The position numbers and the translations under genes were made by a program. A model generated the notes under the pieces. That model saw nothing but the letters and a program-made list of their open reading frames with translations. It was not told the origin of the DNA and did no database searches. A stretch of DNA of 64,000 bases from Lapillicoccus jejuensis. GTDB lineage: Bacteria; Actinomycetota; Actinomycetes; Actinomycetales; Dermatophilaceae. Positions within the stretch are counted from its first letter, which is position 1; each line of letters opens with the position of its first letter. This document shows, piece by piece, positions 45,119-51,747 of this stretch. The stretch covers positions 3,472,001 to 3,536,000 of the forward strand of contig NZ_VFMN01000001.1 in assembly GCF_006715055.1 (NCBI RefSeq), read 5' to 3'.

Positions 45119-45159
45119 GAGTTCTGTGGAGTTTTTTCTGCGGGTTCCTCGCGGTGGCG

Positions 45160-46062
45160 TCAGGCCGTCGCGTCGAGGTCGGAGCCGGCGAGGCGCCGGA
45201 CCCCGAGGGCGTGCCGGGTGGCGACGGCGGCGTAGTACGCCTCGCGACGCCGGGCGACGCAGCCCTGGGGGCGGGCGGGCGCCTGCTCGAGCTCGGGGTC
45301 GAGCTCGCGGTGCAGGACGCCGCGCAGGAGGACGAGGGCCTCGGCGCGCATCTGCGAGATGCGCGACTCGGTGACGCCCAGCTCGAGGGCGAGCTCGGCC
45401 ATCGGCCGCTCCTCGACGAAGTAGCCGGTGACGACCGCGCGCAGGCGCTCGGGCAGCTCGGCGACGGCCTCCATGAGGTAGGTGAGCAGCTCCTCGTGCT
45501 CGACGACCTCGGCGGGGTTCGGGGTGCGGGCGGGGCCGACGCGGCCCTCGATGTCCTCCGTGCCCTCGATGGACAGGACGCTGGCGCGGGCGACGTCGTC
45601 CTGGTTGCGCACGACGTCCTCGACCGCGACGCCGAGCGCGGCGGCGACCTCGGCGGTGGTGGGCACGCGCCCGAGGGCCGGCGCCAGGCGGGCGCGGGTC
45701 TCGTCGAGGTCGCGGGCGGTGCGGCGCACGGCGCGGGAGGCCCAGTCGACGCGGCGCAGCTCGTCGAGCACGGCGCCGCGGATGCGGGTGGCGGCGTAGG
45801 CCGCGAACGGCACCCCGCGCTGGGCGTCGAAGGCCTGGGCGGCCTGGACGAGGGCGAGCATCCCGGCCGACGTGAGGTCGTCGCGCTGGACGTGCTGGGG
45901 CAGGCGGCTCATCGTCTCGCGGACGATGTGACCGACCAGGGGGAGGTGGTCGGTGACGAGCTGGTCACGGGTGGGGGCAGCGCCGGTGACGTCCGTGCGG
46001 TGGGCCTGGAGGACGTGGGGGTGGCCTGCCGTAGCGAGGAGGGGGAGGGTCGCAGCGGGCAT
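45160..46062 (-). CDS. fliA: FliA/WhiG-type sigma factor (sigma-28)
   Basis: 300-aa group 3 sigma factor. Region 2 reads HLPLVGHIVRETMSRLPQHVQRDDLTSAGMLALVQAAQAFDAQRGVPFAAYAATRIRGAVLDELRRVDWASRAVRR. Region 3 includes GRVPTTAEVAAALGV, and region 4 AELPERLRAVVTGYFVEERPMAELALELGVTESRISQMRAEAL. The match to FliA/WhiG and the position between fliC and flgN make it the obvious source of the promoter motif found at five units here. A C-terminal tail of about 50 residues is extra. FlgM, the usual anti-sigma, is not in the window. Confidence 0.93.
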   Translation of the reverse strand: MPAATLPLLATAGHPHVLQAHRTDVTGAAPTRDQLVTDHLPLVGHIVRETMSRLPQHVQRDDLTSAGMLALVQAAQAFDAQRGVPFAAYAATRIRGAVLDELRRVDWASRAVRRTARDLDETRARLAPALGRVPTTAEVAAALGVAVEDVVRNQDDVARASVLSIEGTEDIEGRVGPARTPNPAEVVEHEELLTYLMEAVAELPERLRAVVTGYFVEERPMAELALELGVTESRISQMRAEALVLLRGVLHRELDPELEQAPARPQGCVARRREAYYAAVATRHALGVRRLAGSDLDATA

Positions 46063-46096
46063 GTCCCATACGGTGCAGGACGAACTAATCGGACAG

Positions 46097-46125
46097 AAAG
46101 GGTATTCGTCCCATCAGGTCCCTTT
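46097..46125. promoter_or_regulatory. AT-rich upstream region of fliA with inverted repeat
   Basis: The 236-bp gap 46063-46298 is the least GC-rich stretch of the island. It contains AAAGGG-N17-CCCTTT (46097-46102 and 46120-46125) about 35-60 bp upstream of fliA. No FliA-type motif points toward fliA, so fliA probably uses another sigma factor, and this repeat is a candidate operator for the unknown master regulator. Confidence 0.4.
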
Positions 46126-46207
46126 TGGGTTCTTTGCGGACTGTTCACCAGGTGCCTGTCCCCCGAACGGACGATCCGCCGGGCCGCGAATCCGTCCTCA
46201 CCATTCG

Positions 46208-46233
46208 CTCAGACCCCGCGGCCCCGGGCCGAT
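46208..46233 (+). promoter_or_regulatory. FliA (sigma-28)-type promoter of flgN-flgK-flgL-fliW
   Basis: CTCA (46208-46211) and GCCGAT (46228-46233) are 16 bp apart on the plus strand, an exact match to the motif before flbD. Predicted start near 46240. Confidence 0.75.
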
Positions 46234-46259
46234 GACCGGAGCAACCACGTGACACCACC

Positions 46260-46283
46260 TGATCACGTAGCTGATCACGTAGC
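46260..46283. repeat. tandem 12-bp repeat in flgN leader
   Basis: TGATCACGTAGC occurs twice head to tail (46260-46271, 46272-46283), ending just before the ribosome site GGAAAGGGG. Each unit holds the palindrome TGATCA, and the two can pair as TGATCA-CGTAGC-TGATCA in RNA. It lies downstream of the predicted start, so it may act in the mRNA or as a roadblock operator. Confidence 0.7.
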
Positions 46284-46298
46284 GGAAAGGGGTCCACC

Positions 46299-46778
46299 GT
46301 GGAGAAGCTGTCACAGGTCCTGTGGCGCGAGCGCGAGCTCCTGGACACGTTGCTCTACCACCTCGAGGTGGAGCGACTCGTCCTCGGCGCCGGCCGGACG
46401 CCGTGGCTGGCCCGCGCCAGCGACGACGTCGAGCGCGACCTGCTGCGCCTGCGCGAGACCGAGATCCTGCGCTCCGTCGTGGCCGAGGAGGCCGCGGCCG
46501 AGCTGGGCATGCCCCCCAGCCCGAGCCTGCGCGCGCTCGCCGACTCGGTCGAGGAGCCCTGGCACTCGATCCTCGTCGACCACCGCGACGCCTTCGTCGC
46601 GCTCAGCCGCGAGATCTCGCTCGTCGCCGACGACAACCGCACCCTGCTCTCCTCGGGCCTGCGCTGGGCCCGCGAGGCGCTGCTCGCCGTCGACGAGGAG
46701 ACGGTCCAGGGCTACGGCCGCGACGGCACCCTCGTCGCCGCCCCCAGCGCCAGCCGCCTCGTGGACCGGAGCCTGTGA
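46299..46778 (+). CDS. flgN: FlgN, chaperone for hook-associated proteins
   Basis: 159-aa helical protein (EKLSQVLWRERELLDTLLYHLEVERLVLGAGRTPWLARASDDVERDLLRLRETEILRS), matching the FlgN pattern: N-terminal LxxxLxxErxlLexLlyxLexxrLlL, with W-L-A. It binds FlgK and FlgL before export. GTG 46299; flgK follows after one base. Confidence 0.92.
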   Translation: MEKLSQVLWRERELLDTLLYHLEVERLVLGAGRTPWLARASDDVERDLLRLRETEILRSVVAEEAAAELGMPPSPSLRALADSVEEPWHSILVDHRDAFVALSREISLVADDNRTLLSSGLRWAREALLAVDEETVQGYGRDGTLVAAPSASRLVDRSL

Positions 46779-46779
46779 G

Positions 46780-48174
46780 ATGACCGGCACCTTCGCCACC
46801 TTCAACACCGCCGCGAGCGCCCTGCGCTACGCCCAGGTGTCGCTCGACGTCGCCAGCAGCAACATCGCCAACTCGACGACGGCCGGCTACACCCGCCGTC
46901 GGGTCGAGGCGGGCGCGCTCGCCGCCCCGTCGGTGCCGGCCATGTGGTCGCGCTACGACGGTCACGGAGACGGGGTCACCGTCGCCGGCGTCACCCGGAT
47001 GTCCGACGCGCTGCTCGACGCCCGCGTGCGTACCGAGCACGGCAACCAGGGCTCCCTCGACGTCCAGCAGACGGGCCTCGAGCAGCTCGAGTCCTCGATC
47101 AACGAGCCCGGCCCGAGCGGCGTCGCCGCCGCGCTCGGCGACTTCCGCGCCGCGATGCACGACCTGGCCAACGACCCCGGCCCGAGCTCGGCCGCCCGGT
47201 CCAACCTGCTCGGCAAGGCGAGGATCCTCGCCGCCGCGGTCTCGAGCCAGAGCAGCCACCTCGACGCGACCGCCCTGACCGTCGGCCAGCAGCTCGCCGC
47301 CCAGGTCAAGGAGACCAACACGGTCGCCGCGAGCCTCGCCGACACGAACAAGGCCATCTCCGCCGGCACGCTCGCGGGAGCCGACGTCAGCAGCCTGCTG
47401 GACACCCGGGACACGCTGACGCTGCGCCTCTCCGAGCTGACCGGTGGGACGACGAGCCTGCGCCCGGACGGCAGCGCCGACGTCGCCGTCGGCGGCGTGT
47501 CCCTCGTCTCCGGCCCGGTGGCCTCGACCCTGTCGGTCGCCTCCGGCCTCGCCGCCGACGGCACCCCGACCGGGGCCCCGGTCACCTTCGCCGTCACCGC
47601 CCCCGCCGGCGCGCCGGTGGCCACGACCAGCCCCCTCGGCGGCCAGTCCGGCGGCAGCACGCAGCTGCTCAACGTCGCCATCCCGACCTACCGCGCCGGC
47701 CTCGACGCCGTCGCGAAGAACCTCGCCGACAGCGTCAACGCCCAGCAGCAGGCCGGGTACGACGCCGCCGGTGCCGCCGGGACGCCGCTCTTCGCCTACG
47801 ACCCGGCGAACCCGTCCGGCTCGCTCACCGTCGCCCTCTCCGACCCGACGAAGCTCGCCGCCTCGTCGATCCCCGGTGGGGGACTGGACGGCTCCAACGC
47901 GACGGCCATGGCCGCGCCGACCTCCGTCGAGTCGTCGTACCGCGAGCTGGTCACCGGCCTCGGCAACCAGGTGCAGGCGGCCCAGCGGGCGGCCTCCAAC
48001 CAGCAGGTCCTCACGACCCAGTTCGACGCCAGCCGCGAGCAGCAGGCGGGCGTCAACGTCGACGAGGAGACCGTGACCATGCTGCAGAGCCAGCGCACGT
48101 ACGAGGCCGCGGCCAAGGTCATGAGCACCCTCGACTCGGTGCTCGACACGATCATCAACCGGATGGGGGTCTGA
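46780..48174 (+). CDS. flgK: FlgK, hook-filament junction protein 1
   Basis: 464-aa protein. N-terminal rod-hook motif FNTAASALRYAQVSLDVASSNIANSTTAGYTRRRVE; the coiled-coil D1 region with INEPGPSGVAAALGDFRAAMHDLANDPGPSSAARSNLL (the family's sdp.s.glr..L..f); and the C-terminal QQAGVNVDEETVTMLQSQRTYEAAAKVMSTLDSVLDTIINRMGV. It connects hook and filament. One base separates the flgN stop from its reading frame (GAGATGA); it shares a base with flgL. Confidence 0.97.
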   Translation: MTGTFATFNTAASALRYAQVSLDVASSNIANSTTAGYTRRRVEAGALAAPSVPAMWSRYDGHGDGVTVAGVTRMSDALLDARVRTEHGNQGSLDVQQTGLEQLESSINEPGPSGVAAALGDFRAAMHDLANDPGPSSAARSNLLGKARILAAAVSSQSSHLDATALTVGQQLAAQVKETNTVAASLADTNKAISAGTLAGADVSSLLDTRDTLTLRLSELTGGTTSLRPDGSADVAVGGVSLVSGPVASTLSVASGLAADGTPTGAPVTFAVTAPAGAPVATTSPLGGQSGGSTQLLNVAIPTYRAGLDAVAKNLADSVNAQQQAGYDAAGAAGTPLFAYDPANPSGSLTVALSDPTKLAASSIPGGGLDGSNATAMAAPTSVESSYRELVTGLGNQVQAAQRAASNQQVLTTQFDASREQQAGVNVDEETVTMLQSQRTYEAAAKVMSTLDSVLDTIINRMGV

Positions 48175-49061
48175 TGACCATCAACCGGGTCACCCAGCGG
48201 ATGATGGTGACCAGCTCGCTCGCCGGCCTGCAGAACAGCCTGGCCACCGTCGCGCGCACGCAGGAGCAGCTCTCCAGCGGCCGCGCGCTCAACCGGCCCA
48301 GCGACGACCCGAGCGGCACCGACACGGCCATGCGGCTGCGGCAGTCGCTGGCCGCCACGACGCAGTACGCCCGCAACGCCCAGGACGGGACGGGCTGGCT
48401 CGACCAGGCCGACACCGCGCTCGGCTCGGTCGGCGACCAGCTGCTGCACGCGCAGGACCTCATCACCCAGGGCGTCAACGGCGCGATGACGCAGAGCGCG
48501 CGCGACGCCCTGTCCTCCCAGCTCCAGTCGCTGCGCACCGGGATCCTCGGTGACGCGAACACGACGTACCTCGGCCGGCCGATCTTCGGCGGGGTCACCG
48601 GCGGCACGAAGGCGTACGACGCCACCGGCACCTACGTCGGCACGCCCGGCGCGGTCAACCGGACCGTCGCGGACGGGATGACGGTGCGGGTCGACGTCGA
48701 CGGGCCGAGCGTCCTCGGCTCCGGCGCCGGCTCCGTCTTCGACCACCTCGACGCCGCTGCCGCCGCCGTGAGCAGCGGTGACGTGGCGGGGATGCAGGCC
48801 GCGCTCACCGCGGTCCAGGCCGACTTCCAGCGCGTCACCGACGCGCACGCCCTCGTCGGCAGCACGACGAACCAGATCACCTCGGCCGTCTCGGCCGCCC
48901 AGACCCGCCAGACCTCGCTCACGTCCTCCCTGCAGGACATCGAGAACACCGACCTGCCGAAGGCGGCCATGGACCTGCAGCTGCAGACCGTGGCCTACCA
49001 GGCGGCCCTCGGCGCCGCGAGCAAGGCCCTTCAACCGAGCCTCATGGAGTTCCTGCGATGA
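48174..49061 (+). CDS. flgL: FlgL, hook-filament junction protein 3
   Basis: 295-aa flagellin-like junction protein. It starts TINRVTQRMMVTSSLAGLQNSLATVARTQEQLSSGRALNRPSDDPSGTDTAMRLRQSL (D0/D1) and ends SLQDIENTDLPKAAMDLQLQTVAYQAALGAASKALQPSLMEFLR. The IEnxDlaeaxxdLqlqqxayqAalaaaak pattern is the FlgL hallmark. Its stop overlaps fliW. Confidence 0.97.
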   Translation: MTINRVTQRMMVTSSLAGLQNSLATVARTQEQLSSGRALNRPSDDPSGTDTAMRLRQSLAATTQYARNAQDGTGWLDQADTALGSVGDQLLHAQDLITQGVNGAMTQSARDALSSQLQSLRTGILGDANTTYLGRPIFGGVTGGTKAYDATGTYVGTPGAVNRTVADGMTVRVDVDGPSVLGSGAGSVFDHLDAAAAAVSSGDVAGMQAALTAVQADFQRVTDAHALVGSTTNQITSAVSAAQTRQTSLTSSLQDIENTDLPKAAMDLQLQTVAYQAALGAASKALQPSLMEFLR

Positions 49062-49537
49062 TGACGACGACGGCCGTCCGCACCCCGGACCCGACCGCGC
49101 CCGCCCACCCGGAGGCCCCTGTGTCCCCCGCGCCCCAGCAGAGCGACATCCCGCTCATCGAGCTGACCCGCCCGATGCCCGGGTTCGACGACCGGCGGCG
49201 CTTCGCGCTCGTCCAGCTCGACGAGGACGGCGTGCTGTGCGCGCTCCGCTCGGTCGACGACCCGGGGCTGCGCTTCCTGGTCACCCCGCCGGCGCCCTTC
49301 TTCCCGGACTACGCCCCGGTCGTCAGCGACGAGGTCGCCGCCGAGCTCGGCGTCGACTCCCCGCAGGACGCGCTGCTGCTCGTCGTCCTCACCGCCGGGC
49401 GGTCGCTGGAGACGAGCACGGCCAACCTGCTCGCGCCGCTCGTGGTCAACGTCCGCACCCGCCGGGCCCAGCAGGTCATCCTCGAGGGCCAGGACTACGC
49501 CGTCGCGCAGCCGCTGGTGGCGCTCGGCGCGGCCTGA
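49058..49537 (+). CDS. fliW: FliW, flagellar assembly factor and CsrA antagonist
   Basis: 159-aa protein with the FliW beta-barrel domain from about residue 30: PMPGFDDRRRFALVQLDEDGVLCALRSVDDPGLRFLVTPPAPFFPDY (family: GlpgFe....f.l.....p...LqS.dd..laF.v..p..f.pdY), and ending TANLLAPLVVNVRTRRAQQVILEGQDYAVAQPL. In Bacillus FliW binds either flagellin or CsrA; free FliW sequesters CsrA. A 30-residue Pro/Thr-rich N-terminus is extra. ATG 49058 overlaps the flgL stop (ATGA). Confidence 0.95.
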   Translation: MMTTTAVRTPDPTAPAHPEAPVSPAPQQSDIPLIELTRPMPGFDDRRRFALVQLDEDGVLCALRSVDDPGLRFLVTPPAPFFPDYAPVVSDEVAAELGVDSPQDALLLVVLTAGRSLETSTANLLAPLVVNVRTRRAQQVILEGQDYAVAQPLVALGAA

Positions 49538-49584
49538 GGCGCGCCACGACGCGGACCCTCGGCGCGCGGCCGGGCCGGGACGGG

Positions 49585-49590
49585 TAGTTT
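49585..49590 (+). promoter_or_regulatory. probable leaderless promoter of csrA
   Basis: TAGTTT (49585-49590) fits TANNNT and is 6 nt before the csrA ATG (49597), the spacing of leaderless actinobacterial transcripts. csrA may thus be expressed apart from the FliA-driven fliW operon. Confidence 0.45.
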
Positions 49591-49596
49591 GCCGTC

Positions 49597-49887
49597 ATGC
49601 TGGTACTGAGCCGCCGCGTGGGCGAGAGCGTCACCATCGACGGGGGCGTGGTCGTCACGGTGCTCGAGGTGCGCAGCGACGGGGTGCGGATCGGCATCGA
49701 CGCCCCCCGCTCGGTCAAGGTGCACCGCAGCGAGCTGCTCGAGGAGCTCGGCCGCCGCAACCAGGAGGCCGCCTCCCCGCAGGAGGACGTCGTGTCCTCG
49801 CTCCAGGACGCGCTGCGACGCCGTACGGGCGGTGAGGCGGCCGCCGACGAGGCGCCGTCGACCGACCCGGCTCCCGAGCGCGAGTAG
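49597..49887 (+). CDS. csrA: CsrA, post-transcriptional regulator
   Basis: 96-aa RNA-binding protein. Residues 1-50 are canonical CsrA: MLVLSRRVGESVTIDGGVVV then VLEVRSDGVRIGIDAPRSVKVHRSELLEEL, with the RNA-contacting start and the R-x-E/H-R region of strand 5. The 40-residue tail (QEDVVSSLQDALRRRTGGEAAADEAPSTDPAPERE) is longer than in gammaproteobacteria; long C-termini occur in FliW-regulated CsrA proteins. Its likely targets are the ACGGAC hairpins before fliC, flbD and flgB. Confidence 0.96.
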   Translation: MLVLSRRVGESVTIDGGVVVTVLEVRSDGVRIGIDAPRSVKVHRSELLEELGRRNQEAASPQEDVVSSLQDALRRRTGGEAAADEAPSTDPAPERE

Positions 49888-49889
49888 CG

Positions 49890-50042
49890 CTCGCGTTCCT
49901 CGACGATCTTCGGCGTCCGACGTCGCGCAGCCCGGTTCGGCTCGCGTTTCTCCGACATCTTCGCCGTACGGCGCCGCCCGGCCCGGATCCGCCTGCGTTC
50001 CTCGACGGTCGCCGCCGGCCGACGTCGCCGATTCGGAGGGAC
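49890..50042. repeat. 51-bp tandem repeat, three degenerate copies
   Basis: Copies start at 49890, 49941 and 49992, a period of exactly 51 bp. Each begins CTCGCGTTCCTCGAC (or a variant) and continues with TCTTCGGCGTCCGACG-like sequence. Copies 1 and 2 match at roughly three-quarters of positions. It fills most of the 251-bp gap 49888-50138. All three copies are open in several frames, because the period is a multiple of three, but no convincing start or family is visible, so I treat it as a non-coding repeat. Confidence 0.75.
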
Positions 50043-50138
50043 GACCCCGGCTGCGGCACCATGGGTGGGGAGCAGCGGCCGTGACGGCGTGACTCCCCGT
50101 CCACCGAGCACCACCCACGACCCCGAGAAGGACCCGCT

Positions 50139-51737
50139 GTGATCGTCGCCGCCGGCATCGAGCTGCGAGCCGGAGCCCGGCTCCTCGTGGACGGCGCGAC
50201 CTTCCGCGTCGCCGAGGGGGACCGGGTCGGGCTGGTCGGCCGCAACGGCGCCGGCAAGACGACCCTGACCAAGGTCCTCGCCGGGGACGGCCAGCCCGCC
50301 GCGGGCACCGTCACCTCCTCCGGTGAGGTCGGCTACCTCCCGCAGGACCCGCGCACCGGCGACCTCGACGTCCTCGCGCGCGACCGGATCCTGTCCGCCC
50401 GCGGTCTCGACACCGTCATCCGCGAGCTGCGCGACACCGAGAAGCGGATGGCCAGCGAGGACGAGGCCGTCGCCGCCAGGGCGATGCGCACATACGCCCG
50501 CCTCGACGACGAGTTCACCTCGCGCGGCGGGTACGCCGCCGAGTCCGAGGCCGCGAGCATCGCCTCCGCTCTCGGCCTCGAGGAGCGGATCCTCGCCCAG
50601 CCGCTGCACACCCTCTCCGGTGGCCAGCGGCGCCGCGTCGAGCTGTCGCGGATCCTCTTCTCCGGCGCGCAGACCCTGCTGCTCGACGAGCCGACGAACC
50701 ACCTCGACGCGGACTCGATCGTCTGGCTGCGCGAGTACCTCAAGGCCTACAAGGGCGGGCTGGTCATCATCAGCCACGACGTCGAGATGCTCGACACCGT
50801 CGTCAACCGGGTCTTCCACCTCGACGCCAACCGCGCCCAGCTCGACCTGTACAACGTCGGCTGGAAGTCCTACCTGGCCCAGCGCGAGACCGACGAGCGG
50901 CGCCGCAAGCGCGAGCGCGCCAACGCCGAGAAGAAGGCCGGCGCCCTCATGGCCCAGGCCGACAAGATGCGCGCCAAGGCCACGAAGACCGTCGCGGCGC
51001 AGAACATGGCCCGGCGCGCCGAGCGGCTCCTGTCCGGTCTGGAGGAGGAGCGCGCGCAGGACAAGGTCGCCAAGCTGCGCTTCCCCGACCCGGCCTCCTG
51101 CGGCCGCACGCCCCTGCGGGCCAGCGGCCTCTCGCGATCTTACGGCTCGCTCGAGGTCTTCACCGACGTCGACCTGGCCATCGACCGCGGCTCGCGGGTC
51201 GTCGTCCTCGGCCTCAACGGCGCGGGCAAGACGACGCTGCTGCGGATGCTCGCCGGGGTCGACACCCCCGACACCGGCCAGGTCGAGCCCGGCCACGGCC
51301 TCAAGCTCGGCTACTACGCGCAGGAGCACGAGAACCTCGACGTCGGCCGCACCGTGCTGGAGAACATGAAGAGCGCCGCGCCCGACCTCGGTGAGACCGA
51401 GGTGCGCAAGGTGCTCGGCTCCTTCCTCTTCTCCGGCGACGACGTGCACAAGCCGGCCCAGGTGCTGTCCGGCGGGGAGAAGACCCGCCTCTCGCTGGCC
51501 ATGCTCGTCGTCTCGGCGGCCAACGTCCTGCTGCTCGACGAGCCGACCAACAACCTCGACCCCGCCTCGCGCGAGGAGATCCTCGGCGCGCTGCGCACCT
51601 ACAAGGGCGCCGTGGTCCTCGTCACCCACGACGAGGGGGCCGTCGAGGCCCTCGAGCCGGAGAAGATCCTCCTGCTGCCCGACGGCGTCGAGGACCTGTG
51701 GGGCCCCGACTACCGCGACCTCGTGTCGCTGGCCTGA
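50139..51737 (+). CDS. ABC-F family ATPase (translation factor type)
   Basis: 532-aa soluble protein with two ABC domains and no membrane part. Domain 1 has GRNGAGKTTLTKVL, TLSGGQRRRVELSRIL and LLLDEPTNHLDADS. The linker (about 235-300) is the charged helical P-site tRNA-interaction region (RETDERRRKRERANAEKKAGALMAQADKMRAKATKTVAAQNMARRAERLL). Domain 2 has LGLNGAGKTTLLRML, LSGGEKTRLSLAML and LLLDEPTNNLDPAS. ABC-F proteins act on the ribosome E-site to relieve stalls or give antibiotic tolerance; which applies here is unknown. GTG 50139 follows GAGAAGGAC. Confidence 0.93.
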   Translation: MIVAAGIELRAGARLLVDGATFRVAEGDRVGLVGRNGAGKTTLTKVLAGDGQPAAGTVTSSGEVGYLPQDPRTGDLDVLARDRILSARGLDTVIRELRDTEKRMASEDEAVAARAMRTYARLDDEFTSRGGYAAESEAASIASALGLEERILAQPLHTLSGGQRRRVELSRILFSGAQTLLLDEPTNHLDADSIVWLREYLKAYKGGLVIISHDVEMLDTVVNRVFHLDANRAQLDLYNVGWKSYLAQRETDERRRKRERANAEKKAGALMAQADKMRAKATKTVAAQNMARRAERLLSGLEEERAQDKVAKLRFPDPASCGRTPLRASGLSRSYGSLEVFTDVDLAIDRGSRVVVLGLNGAGKTTLLRMLAGVDTPDTGQVEPGHGLKLGYYAQEHENLDVGRTVLENMKSAAPDLGETEVRKVLGSFLFSGDDVHKPAQVLSGGEKTRLSLAMLVVSAANVLLLDEPTNNLDPASREEILGALRTYKGAVVLVTHDEGAVEALEPEKILLLPDGVEDLWGPDYRDLVSLA

Positions 51738-51747
51738 GGGCGTCGCC

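Noticed and set aside
45119-45159. Poly-T run (TTTTTT) upstream of fliC as a terminator of fliA
   Set aside because: The run is on the plus strand; no stable hairpin precedes it in the direction of fliA transcription. It may simply be an AT-rich upstream promoter element.
44197-48174. A single very long plus-strand reading frame running across fliC, fliA, flgN and flgK
   Set aside because: Only its end (flgK) shows protein families. The rest runs through genes on the other strand or in another frame, an effect of high G+C with few stop codons.
49890-50042. CRISPR array
   Set aside because: Three contiguous 51-bp degenerate copies without spacers, and no cas genes in the window.
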